Source: Fremontodendron californicum (Eukaryota; Streptophyta; Magnoliopsida; Malvales; Malvaceae). Taken from it: DNA of 64,000 nt. A model generated the notes under the pieces. That model worked only from the letters and a program-made list of their open reading frames with translations. It was not told the DNA's origin and did no database searches. Made by a program: the position numbers and the translations under genes. The stretch spans positions 8,519,501 to 8,583,500 of the forward strand of contig JAULJL010000005.1 of NCBI GenBank assembly GCA_030761205.1, written 5' to 3'. Positions 10,769 through 20,819 of this stretch are shown here, piece after piece (position 1 is the stretch's first letter; every line of letters begins with the position of its first letter).

Positions 10769-11068
10769 TATAGAAATTTGGAGTTGAAAGAGATGTAGAA
10801 ATCTGGAGTTGAAAGAGATATTTCTTAATTCCAGTTGTTTATTATGTGAATAGGTAAAAGACTTATATAGAGAAACTTGGCAACAAGTCTGCCAATCTTT
10901 ATCCTTAATTATAGAAATTAGGAATTTCTTAAATTAAGTTTCAATCCCTTAGATGAAGGAACAGAAAAGATATAGAGATAATAGAAAATAATCTCCCTTA
11001 TCTCATTATTTAGAAAACATCCTAATAGAATACAAATCCCTAGAAAATAGGAAATAATTTTGTCAACA
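10769..11068 (-). repeat. 5' LTR of copia element A
   Basis: This 300-bp LTR lacks the extra repeat found at the start of the left LTR and has several substitutions and small indels against it. It is followed by the ATTTG target repeat. Confidence 0.9.
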
Positions 11069-11217
11069 ATTTGAAATCATTTGATTTTATGCATTAGTGT
11101 AGAAAATAGTCTTTTATATTTTTTTTCCTAAAACTTTTCTTTCTTAACAAGCGCACTCAAAATTCATTTTCTTTCCACTTTTCCACCCTCCTCTTTCCAT
11201 CCTTACCAAGCACACCC
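11069..11217. mobile_element. Tourist-like MITE copy 1, right part
   Basis: After the ATTTG repeat the MITE interrupted at 811 resumes. It ends with the inverted terminal repeat ...CCTTACCAAGCACACCC before a TAA (11218-11220) that also serves as the left target site of copy 2. Confidence 0.72.
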
Positions 11218-11220
11218 TAA

Positions 11221-11708
11221 GGCTTTTCTTGGTAGGGTGGAAAGAAAATTAGAAAGATGAAAAATTGAAAGGAAAGGAAAATGAAAAGAAAGAAAATATG
11301 TTTTTTCCTTTTCATTGTATGCTTGGTAGGAAAGATAGAAAAATGGAAAGAAAAATAATTTTCTTTCCACCCATTGCTTGGTATGATTGTAAAATGAGAG
11401 GAAAGAAAATGAAAAGTATATTGTTTTACCATTATACTTATTGTAAGTTAAGATGAAAAAATAAAATTTAAAAAATGATGGATAATCTTGTAAATATACA
11501 CACTTCACACCACTCTCATTTTCTTTCCTCTTCTCTTTCCAATTTGGAGTGATTTGTTTTTGATAATAGGTGTGGAAAATGATAATATTCCCTATTTTCT
11601 TTCCTCTCACTTTTCTTTCTTACCAAGTACACCCAAAATTCATTTTCTTTCCCCTTTTCCACTCTCCTCTATCCATCTTTCCACTTTTCCACTCTACCAA
11701 AAACACCC
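11221..11708. mobile_element. Tourist-like MITE copy 2 (intact)
   Basis: The copy is 488 bp, flanked by TAA at 11218-11220 and 11709-11711. The ends GGCTTTTCTTGGTAGGGTGG and CCACTCTACCAAAAACACCC are inverted repeats matching at 16 of 20 positions. There is no transposase. It lies head to tail with copy 1, sharing one TAA. Confidence 0.82.
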
Positions 11709-11711
11709 TAA

Positions 11712-12152
11712 GTCTGTCATTATTGCTCATTATTAAAAAGCTGAGTAATTGTTGCCTCTTTCCTTTTTATGCTTAAACTGGTGTCCTACAAACAACTGTG
11801 TCTGGTTCATCTTGAAGGGCAGCTGTCTCTAACATCTCATGAATCATGTATGTTAAAGCATTATTGTTTTGTGATCATTAAGATTGGCTTGGAAAGTCAT
11901 TACATAGAATTATTTCTTTTTACCTCTCAAAGCAGCTGACAACTCACCTAAGATGTAGAGCAGTATTAACGACAACAATATCAGTTGTCTAGGATTCCTA
12001 AAAACAACATTACTCTCCCCCAAAAAGCTCCGGAAAACACCACAAATGTCTAATGATATTTTAGGAGATCAACCCTTAAGTTAACATTTAGGTTATCTGA
12101 TAGCAACAAAATTCCTTAAGAGTTACAGTAAAAATCACAGCTGCTTCACAAT
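11712..12152. other. unassigned non-coding DNA
   Basis: About 440 bp with no open frame of note and no repeat structure that I can recognise. It could be intron or intergenic DNA. Confidence 0.4.
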
Positions 12153-14033
12153 CAAGGTTGTCAATTCATACCGGTCAGTGTTAAGATTTTCTTTAAAAAA
12201 AATGGTTTGCTCCAGTACTGGTGTGTCTCGGTATACCATTCATGTTTATCAATGCAAGTGTAAATTTGAGGTATATATTGATTATATCTATATGCTCAAA
12301 AATAATGTCACAATGTTAATTTACATTAATATAAATAATACTAATAAAAGTTTTATTTTATAATAGAAATTACTATGTATATCCCATCAAAAAATTTATG
12401 TACTGTATAATTTGAATTGATTTGGTACTCATATAAAAGCACATGATTCTTAAAATACTCTCTATTGTTTATTCAAGAAAAAAATTAAAATAATTTTAGG
12501 TTTTTCAATGGTGAAGGTGATGATATCTAATGATTTTTCCTGAATGAAATATTATTTTTTGGTCGGAATTTCGGAAATAGGCTGGTAAGAGTAAGACATG
12601 TCTCGCTGGATTAGGTGGCACCTAATGCAAAACACCAAAGAAGGTTAAAGTGTATTGGTTTTGCCCCATACTATTACATACCAATTGATATCACCGGTAC
12701 CGGTACGGTATTGACTACTATGAGAATAATGACAAAATACTATTGGATTTAATATTCAGTAGCTGATGATTCACTAGCATAACATCGAAATGCTATTGGA
12801 ATCCATTAGCACATCTATGTCCTATATCTAGTTAGTGAATTATTTAGGATTATAGTTGTTAATATCTTATCAGCACCGATGGTATTGGTCAGTACATGCC
12901 AAATTTTCACAAGATCATTAAAATACTTTCTATTGTTTATTCAAGAAAAAAATTAAAATAATTTTAGGTTTTTCGGTGATGATATCTAATGATTTTTCCT
13001 GAATGAAATATTAATTTTTGGTTGGAATTTCGGAAATAGGCTGGTAAGAGTAAGATAGGTCTCACTGGATTAGGTGGCACCAAATGCAAAACATTAATAG
13101 AAGGTTAAAGTGTATTGGTTTTGCCCCATACTATTACATACCAATTGATATTACCGGTACCGGTACGGTATTGACTACTATGAGAATAATGACAAAATAC
13201 TATTGGATTTAATATTCAGTAGCTGATGATTCACTAGCATAACATCGGAATGCTATTGGAATCCATTAGCACGTTTATGTCCTATATTTAGTTAGTCAAT
13301 TATTCAGGATCATAGTAGTTAATATCTTATCAGCAGCGATGGTATTGGTCGGTACATGCCAAATTTTCTCAAGATCCTTAAAATACTTTCTATTGTTTAT
13401 TTAAGAATGATATCTAATGATATCTAATGATTTTTCCTGAATGAAATATTATTTTTTGGTTGGAATTTCGGAAATAGGCTGGTAAGAGTAAGACAGGTCT
13501 CACTGGATTATGTGGCACCAAATGCAAAACACCAATAGAAGGTTAAAGTGTATTGGTTTTGCCCCATACTATTACATACCAATTGATATCACCGGTATCG
13601 GTACGGTATTGACTACCATGAGAATTATGACAAAATACTATTGGATTTAATATTCAGTAGCTGGTGATTCACTAGCATAACATCGAAATGCTATTGGAAT
13701 CCATTAGCACGTTTATGTCCTATATTTATTAGTCAATTATTCAGGATCGTAGTTGTTATTATCTTATCGGCACCGATGGTATTGGTCGGTACATGCCAAA
13801 TTTTCACAACATCCATAAAATACTTTCTATTGTTTATTCAAGAAAAAAAATTAAAATAATTTTAGGTTTTTCGGTGATGATATGTAATGATTTTTCCTAA
13901 ATGAAATATTATTTTTTGGTCGGAATTTCGGAAATAGGCTGGTAAGAGTAAGACAGGTCTGACTGGATTAGGTGGCTCCAAGTGCAAAACATCAATAGAA
14001 GGTTAAAGTGTATTGGTTTTGCCCCATTCTATT

Positions 14034-14897
14034 TGTAGAGGGTAATTTTGATCGAGTTAGAAAACGTTGCAAACCAGTAAAACGAGATGTCGTAGGGAGA
14101 CGGCGGAGAGGAAGATTGGAGCAGACCTCGAAGAACAAGTGCGGTGGCAGGTGGTGGTGATGAAGGCTGTAATGGCTGAGGATGGTGAAGGTTATGGTGG
14201 CAGTGATAATTCACGAAAAAACTCACTGAGAGTTCTTAACGTTGAAAATTTGTCAAACTGCCAAAAGATCCCAAATGAAGCATTTGGACTTCTATTTATA
14301 GTCTCTCCAAAGAGGTTACCAGGAGAAGTTACTAAGAGAGTGAGAAGTTATTTTATATAAACGTGATCTCGATCATGGGCGGTGGAGAGGTTATATATGA
14401 TAGTGGGTGAAGTGCCAGTTATGGGAGGTTACATCAGGAGAAGTGTTTCAGTCACATGTAGTGAAGAAAGGCTATTGATAGCACGCTTGAGAATGCACTG
14501 TCCGTTCAGCGGGATAGGAAAGCACTTGTGTTCCAGGGAAAGGTTAAGAAGCGGACTTCTTAACAGTCTCCATATCCGAGCCTTTAAGCCATGCTCTCCA
14601 AGACATCCCAAGAGTGGAGCAAACTCAAGAATCCTGCCAACCTTTCGGGGTTAGCTCCACAGTCTTCATGTAGTTGTGTATTATTGCAGGAAGTCCTGCT
14701 GCCAAGAAGTGACGTGCCAAGCGACGTGCCAAGTGACGTGCTAAGCGACGTGCCAAGTGACGTGCCAAGCGACGTGCTAAGTGACGTGCCAAGCGACGTG
14801 CCAAGAGCGCTGCTGATAGGGAGACTATTACTAAGGCTCGCTGCATATGAGATATGTTCCTGCATAAAATGTTATTGACCAAAAACGAGTGTCTACA
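14034..14897. mobile_element. probable solo LTR inserted in the tandem array
   Basis: An 864-bp block begins TGTAGAGGG and ends GTGTCTACA, with the short inverted ends TGTAGA/TCTACA, and is flanked by CTATT at 14029-14033 and 14898-14902. Outside it the array unit continues exactly. TG...CA ends with a 5-bp target duplication are the signature of an LTR, and no internal coding region or second LTR is present, so a solo LTR is the best call. A short non-autonomous LTR element is the alternative. It contains a GACGTG minisatellite at 14711-14806. Confidence 0.78.
14711..14806. repeat. 12-bp minisatellite with GACGTG cores
   Basis: Eight head-to-tail 12-bp units of GACGTGCCAAGC and one- or two-base variants (GACGTGCCAAGT, GACGTGCTAAGC). 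Open frames over it on both strands are repeat artefacts. The alternating T/C before GACGTG gives several TGACGTG motifs, which contain an ACGT core of the kind bound by plant bZIP factors; a regulatory role is inference only. Confidence 0.9.
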
Positions 14898-16065
14898 CTA
14901 TTACATACCAATTGATATCACCGGTACCGGTACGGTATTGACTACTATGAGAATAATAACAAAATACTATTGGATTTAATATTCAGTAGCTGATGATTCA
15001 CTAGCATAACATCGAAATGCTACTGGAATCCATTAGCACGTTTATGTCCTATATTTAGTTAGTCAATTATTCAGGATCATAATTGTTAATATCTTATCGA
15101 CACCAATGGTATTGGTCGGTACATGCCAAATTTTCACAAGATCCTTAAAATACTTTCTATTGTTTATTCAAGAAAATAATTTTAGGTTTTTTGGTGGTGA
15201 AGGTGATTATATCTAATGATTTTTCCTGAATGAAATATTATTTTTTGGTCGGAATTTTCGAAATAGGCTGGTAAGAGTAAGACAGGTTTCACTAGATTAG
15301 GTGGCACCAAATGCAAAACACCAATAGAAGGTTAAAGTGTATTTGTTTTGTCCCATACTATTACATACCAATTGATATCACCGGTACCGGTACAGTATTG
15401 ACAACTATGAGAATAATGACAAAATACTATTGGATTTAATATTCAGTAGCTGATGATTCACTAGCATAACATCGAAATGCTATTGGAATCCATTAGCACG
15501 TTTATGTCCTATATTTAGTTAGTCAATTATTCAAGATCATAGTTGTTAATATCTTATCGGCACCGATGGTATTGGTCGGTACATGCCAAATTTTCACAAG
15601 ATCCTTAAAATACTTTTTATTGTTTATTCAAGAAAAAAATTAAAATAATTTTAGGTTTTTCGGTGGTGAAGGTGATGATATCTAATGATTTTTCCTGAAT
15701 GAAATATTATTTTTTGGTCGGAATTTTCGAAAGAGGCTGGTAAAAGTAAGACAGGTCTCATTGGATTAGGTGGCACCAAATGCAAAACACAATAGAAGTT
15801 TAAAGTGTATTGGTTTTGCCCCATACTATTACATACCGATTGATATCACCGGTACCGGTATAGTATTGACAATTATGAGAATAATGACAAAATACTATTG
15901 GATTTAATATTCAGTAGCTGATGATTCACTAGCATAACATTGAAATGCTATTGGAATCCATTAGCACGTTTATGTCCTATATTTAGCTAGTCAATTATTC
16001 AGGATCATAGTTGTTAATATTTTATAGGCACCGATGGTATTGGTTGTTACATGCCAAATTTTCAC

Positions 16066-17192
16066 AAAAGCATTACATACAACCCTAGTTTTCCATTTTG
16101 CTTCATGTGCCACCTTTTATCAGTTAATTCCGATGGTATCAACGTGTTTCGGCCTGTACCCCTTGAAATATCAAGTTTTGTTTAGCACAAAATTTTTTCA
16201 CTGTTATGTTTTTTTTTACCTAGGCCAATTCCACAGATCTCATAAAGTCGGTTGATAACAACTAATTTATCCAGCCAAAAACCACAAACAGCAGTTGAAA
16301 ACACTTCTACTTTGATTTTAGAGAGAGAATAGTCTGTTAGGGGAGAGGGAGCTTTAACTTGCAAAGAGAGAGCCAATGTGAAGAAAGGGCTACTATGAAT
16401 GATGATACCTTGAGAAAGAATTTTTCCCTTGCTATGCTTACTGCTAAACAGCTCTAGGTCCTTTTTCTTTATGACACCCTTTGTATGGTGTTGCTGTTCA
16501 AGAACTTAGTTTAAAATTATCCCTTAGGTGTCTGGCAATATTGGTCTACTAAATAAACTAAAAAAATTCTAGAACTTTGTATACGGGGCTTAACTAGGTT
16601 GAAAGTAAGGTTCTATTTGATGAAAAATTTAATCTTTTTTAGGATTTTTTTTATAGAGATCTCTTACTTCAATTCTATATACATAAATTGTTATTACCGA
16701 AGAGCATTTTCATATTTATTATTTCTCTATTATAAGAACTATTTCTATTATCATGAACATTTTAACTTGAGTTAAATGTTTTGCTTTTATTCAAACATAT
16801 AAGCTTAACATATATTTTTGATTAGTGCAACTTTATGTTATTAATTTGAAATGGTGCATTGAAATACAACAGTAAAAGCATCTACCACTTTTTTAAGAAA
16901 ATTGAAATGCTGGGCAGCTAGTACATTATTTACAACTTTGTTCAGGATACCTACATTAGATTCAACAAAAAATTTCTTAGATATGGTGTATGGACTACTT
17001 AAAGCTGAATCTAAGTAAATTTATTTATCTGGTTTAGTTTTTAAACAATGAAGAAATCATGATGAGATGGTAGCAGTTAGACAATCATGGTTTGCTTAGT
17101 CACCAACTAATCACATTTGCTGTTAGTTACATGATTTTAGTGCTTCTTTTATGTCATTTTTCTATCTTTTTTTCTTAACCCTTTCTTTTCAG
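16066..17192. other. unassigned non-coding DNA with a faint repeat remnant
   Basis: At 16110-16165 a segment resembling the array (CCGATGGTATCAACGTGTTT) suggests a diverged further copy. The rest is AT-rich with no convincing frame. It ends in a good polypyrimidine acceptor (TTTCTTTTCAG) before 17193. Confidence 0.4.
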
Positions 17193-17362
17193 GAAGATGA
17201 ACCATTGCCACTAATTTGCAGGTTGCAAATTATTATGTAAAAAACACTTTGAAAACCCCTTAAGACTGAATTTGTCTACTTCACCAATTAATGGATTCAC
17301 ACCGCAAAGACTGAATTTCTTTTCAGGCAGATAGGCAGGCAGCTTGCTGGAGGCGCGTGATG
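17193..17362 (+). CDS. possible last two exons of an unidentified host gene
   Basis: A 29-base segment (17193-17221) lies between a strong acceptor (CCCTTTCTTTTCAG) and CAG|GTTGCA. A second acceptor (AATTTCTTTTCAG) lies before about 17328. Read in the only phase open in the first segment, they give the short C-terminus EDEPLPLIC followed by RQIGRQLAGGA and a TGA near 17360. Upstream exons are not recognised. The second segment alone is also open in another frame to a TGA near 17428. Splice signals and composition support real exons, but nothing proves it. Confidence 0.28.
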
Positions 17363-19403
17363 CTCGGCCATTTGAGTGAGCTGCCATTCTTAGTTGGCAA
17401 TGCTAATTTGTTGCATGTGAAAGGTTGAAGGTGGCAAAAATTCCCCCATTGAAATGAAGGGTTGGAAGTTAAGAGCATTTTCCCAGGGGGGAGAGATGGG
17501 ACTGTCTCATCTGATACATATAGAGATTTGTGAGTTTTACAATTACATTGCCATTGGATTGGAGGGAATATAGAAATTAGAGATGAGATAATTGAAAAGT
17601 TTCATTCATAAATCCAAAGTGAAATGGTAGATTATTATTATAGATGTAATTCATATTTTTATCGAATTATTATTGTTTTCCCATTTTCTGCAGTCATTAT
17701 TTGGAATGATACAGTATTGCTCCTTTTTATTTTTATTAAATATAAATTATCACAACAAAAGTTGAAGTTTTTCAGATAAAAATTTGTGAGGAATAGGATT
17801 TTTAAGATTATTTGGAGCGTCAATTATAAATTTTTTTAAAAAATCCTAAGATTTTAATCATTTCTTTTTTATTATTAACCGCGTAAATTGAAGGTCTATA
17901 TTTTTTATTATTTGCCGTGGTCCTTGACCTTTTTCCTTTTTGTTTTTCATGTGCACTTATAATTTAAAACTTCTGCTTATTCAACTTGGTGGTGCTGGTG
18001 GAGATATATTTGCACTCATTTTTTTACTTCTTTTTTATTTATTTATATAAAAAAAAGGGGGGGGGAGGGGGGCTTTGTTTTTTTCTTTCACTCTTTCTTT
18101 CACCGACAAAAAAAAAAAAAAAGAAAATTCATAGGCATAGGGAAGGAGGAGAGAGGCTTGTAGTTGTGGAGAAGGTAATAATAATCAATTATTAGATTTA
18201 CATGCTAACCACTACTCCCTACTGCCTATCTTAAAAATTAAGCTTTAGTGATTATAAGTGAGAAATGGTAGCCTCTCGAGTCCTCAACCATGGAGCCTAG
18301 CTAGGCCCAGCAGCTAAAGTTTCTTTAAGTAGCAGATTATAGGAACTTAAAAAAAAAAAAAAACTCTCTTCTTTCATGAAAAAGAAAATGAAAGAAAGAG
18401 AAAATGAAATGAAATGAAAAACAAGTGTGATTAATGTAATGCACCAGCACCATCCTTGAACAAATAAGGCAAAACAAAATGAAAGAAACAATGCTTGCTC
18501 TATAAAATATCCTTGCCAAATATTGTGACAATTCACAACACCAAACAAGCTAAATACATACAAAAAACTCCATTTGGAAGGAAGGATGAAAGGGAGAAAG
18601 AAAGGAAAAAATTTCGATCCAAAAGTTGATCTACAAAATAGCTTTAGAGTGATTATTGATCTCAACTATTAGATTAAAAAACTTTCCGTCTTTTTCCCTT
18701 TACCAAACAAAGCTTTAGAGTTACAAACAAAATCGGCCTATTCAGACTTTGTACTAGGGCCCCTCTAGTTTTTCCCATATCAAATAATTCAAATCTTATC
18801 CTACCTTTAGCTCTAGCTAAACCCACTTATTTACTACCGCCATAGCCTACATGCCCTTTACAGCAATAACACACAATGTCCCCCCCATAGTCCAATGGCT
18901 CTTAAAGACACATAACAACTCTCTCTGCCTAAGCCCTTTCAATGAAACATCCTACCCTTCTCAACTCAAAGACAAATCTCTCAGAATCATCCACAATTTA
19001 ATAAGAGTTTGAAATAGACATACTTTAATGCAATACAATGAAGATAAAATAAAAGCAACGTATTAAAGCAGTACATACCTTCAGGTTATTTGAATCCAGA
19101 TCGAAGACTTGCACTGTAAACATTCAAAGCAATGAATTCAATTCGAAAGTACAAGAGAAATGCCAACTACAGTCATTACTTGGTACGAGGTTAATGCTTT
19201 CAGTAATGGGATCAACACAACCAGTTGCGAACTTTCAGAAATTGATTTGAGGTCAATTATTCTTCTGAAGAACCATAAATGGGGGGGGGGGGGGGGGGAA
19301 ACAATAACAAATTAATGATACTGAGAAAATTAAAATCATAACTGATAAAGACTTGCTGGTCTTCCGGCTGTCGATGTTTGCACCAAAGATGTGTGGCAAA
19401 TCA
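17363..19403. other. intergenic region between the exon candidates and the F-box gene
   Basis: No gene is seen. It holds T-rich and A-rich runs, a G-rich run at 18056-18072 and a pure run of 18 G at 19281-19298. The right part would include the 3' UTR of the F-box/kelch gene, which ends at 19404. Confidence 0.5.
19281..19298. repeat. homopolymer run of 18 G
   Basis: A pure G run about 105 bp downstream of the F-box gene stop codon. Lengths of such runs are unreliable in assemblies. Confidence 0.9.
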
Positions 19404-20783
19404 TTAACAGCCCATTACTGCACAATTGTACACAAAAGCACCTGCTCGCTCCTTGACAGCAAGCACATTCCACTCTGGTCCATCCCCGTTTCCCTCCTCT
19501 GGATCCCAAGAATGCAGAACAATTACTCCATTATCATGCCCTCCATGCCCTCCAGCTCCTATTACTAGTAAACTGTTACCACATGCTTTAAAAGCCAGCC
19601 CCCAACCATTGGAAGAGTCCGCCCTCACAGGTAGTCTCTTCACAACACTCCATGAGTTATTAACCTTGTCATATTTCTTGACTTCATTAGTTGCTTGATC
19701 AGCAGAGTAAAGCTGATTATTTACAACAGCAACTAAAGGAGGTGAAAGCATAGCAGGATGAAATGTACCTGCATAGCGACCAGGGTACATATTTTCTATC
19801 CTCCTCCATGACCTTGTCTCAATATTGTACTCTTCACCACAAGTCAAACAATCTGTATGACTTGACATGCCCCCAATGACATAAAATTTCCCATCCATAA
19901 AAAAACCCGAACATAGTTTACGTGGGAAGTTCATATCTGGCAATGTCTGCCAAGTACCCAGTTCAGAATTGTAGAGCTCAGCAGATTGTAGAACATTGCC
20001 ATTCTTATCACTTCCCCCAGCTACGATGGCAATCTCCCCAAGGCTGCTAGAACCAAACAAACATCGAGGCAAATTCATTAGGGGGCATCTAGACCAATCG
20101 TGGGTAATCAAACCATACATCCAAATAGTAAATCCTGACAACTCACGACCAAACACAAGTAATTCAGTTCCCACTGCAAGAGACTCCTTGTCAGCACAAG
20201 TAAAACAATCATCACATGGAATCCTAGGTAATCTCATCCATTTCTGTCTCATAGGATCAAAAGCTTCCCAAGGCATCATATTACAGGCTAAATAAACCCA
20301 GTGTTCAATTATGCCGAGCTGACATCTCAGTTTATATAGATATCCACTGCCTATGAGTGACCTAAATTTTCTGTTTAAACACGCCAGATTTGGGTAGTCG
20401 GATCTGCTGCTCCATGCCAGTATGTCCAGTGCCATGTCATCATTAAGACCAGGTAGAAGACTGTTATCCGATGCTTGTTCATCATGATTTTCTCCAGATC
20501 TTGCCACATTTATAGGTTTCTTTCCATTTAGTCCTATATAGCCAAAAGTTAAAGCACGCACTTCCTTGTCCAGCAAACCTTGCCCAACACCTCTTGTATT
20601 AGTTTTATTAGCCAAGAGAAAATATGCCAATAAATGCCAATCATCTTGCGGGATTCTCAAATTGTGATTGAAAGACACTGGAGGCTGCAATGAGACATGA
20701 CCTTGCAAACCAGTCATTACGGGTGATTCATGCTCTGCCCCTACTTTCCTCTTTGGCTCCTTAAGTGAATCTCTGAACACCAT
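19404..20783 (-). CDS. F-box/kelch-repeat protein (SKIP11 / At1g74510-like)
   Basis: A 459-residue protein with no intron in its coding part. The frame is open 7 codons further upstream but the first ATG is at 20783 (MVFRDSLKEPKRK). The N-terminal 110 residues are poorly conserved. An F-box follows at about 110-156 (LLPGLNDDMALDILAW ... YLYKLRCQLG), then kelch repeats at about 163-453 (for example IAIVAGGSDKNGNVLQSAEL and FYVIGGMSSHTDCL). It ends with the family signature FVYNCAVMGC. Such proteins are substrate receptors of SCF ubiquitin ligases: the F-box binds SKP1/ASK and the kelch propeller binds the target, in nucleus or cytosol. The target is unknown. This is the only clearly intact host gene here. 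A leader intron (20820-23016) is inferred from a TTTCTAG acceptor and an upstream leader exon. Confidence 0.95.
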   Translation of the reverse strand: MVFRDSLKEPKRKVGAEHESPVMTGLQGHVSLQPPVSFNHNLRIPQDDWHLLAYFLLANKTNTRGVGQGLLDKEVRALTFGYIGLNGKKPINVARSGENHDEQASDNSLLPGLNDDMALDILAWSSRSDYPNLACLNRKFRSLIGSGYLYKLRCQLGIIEHWVYLACNMMPWEAFDPMRQKWMRLPRIPCDDCFTCADKESLAVGTELLVFGRELSGFTIWMYGLITHDWSRCPLMNLPRCLFGSSSLGEIAIVAGGSDKNGNVLQSAELYNSELGTWQTLPDMNFPRKLCSGFFMDGKFYVIGGMSSHTDCLTCGEEYNIETRSWRRIENMYPGRYAGTFHPAMLSPPLVAVVNNQLYSADQATNEVKKYDKVNNSWSVVKRLPVRADSSNGWGLAFKACGNSLLVIGAGGHGGHDNGVIVLHSWDPEEGNGDGPEWNVLAVKERAGAFVYNCAVMGC

Positions 20784-20819
20784 TTGAGAGAATGTGCAGT
20801 ACACAAAACTATTCCCTAG

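Larger units (their letters stand above)
812..11068 (-). mobile_element. Ty1/copia LTR retrotransposon A, old and degenerate, host of element B
   Basis: The element is bounded by 5-bp target duplications ATTTG at 807-811 and 11069-11073. It has TG...CA LTRs (the right copy starts TA by mutation), a primer site complementary to initiator tRNA-Met next to the right LTR, and a purine-rich tract (on the minus strand) next to the left LTR. It therefore reads right to left. Without the 5184-bp nested element B and its target repeat it is about 5.07 kb, normal for copia. The order gag, protease, integrase, RT, RNase H is the copia order. Frameshifts and stops break every domain, and the two LTRs differ by many substitutions and small indels, so it is an old dead copy. 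Confidence 0.93.
12153..16065. repeat. tandem array of a 460-bp unit containing a small TIR element
   Basis: The anchor CCAATTGATA (or one-base variants) recurs at 12681, 13141, 13579, 14908, 15368 and 15836, giving spacings of 460, 438, (insert), 460 and 468. Each unit has a body of about 330 bp running from CATAGTTGTTAATATCTTAT to GGTATTGACTACTATG, whose ends are inverted repeats of one another, plus about 130 bp of linker (AGAATAATGACAAAATACTA ... TTATTCAGGAT). The first copy is longer, starting near GGTTGTCAATTCATACCGG at 12151. The element-plus-linker appears to have been amplified together, so this is array growth by unequal exchange rather than repeated insertion. The TIR family is not identified. 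Confidence 0.88.

Noticed and set aside
11217..11610. Phe/Lys-rich frames of up to 135 codons near the MITEs
   Set aside because: Low-complexity translation of GAAAG/CTTTC-rich MITE DNA.
14591..14882. Long open frames on both strands with regular SDVPSDVL or TSLGTSLS repeats
   Set aside because: They translate the 12-bp minisatellite of a solo LTR in several frames at once; an artefact of repeat length divisible by three.
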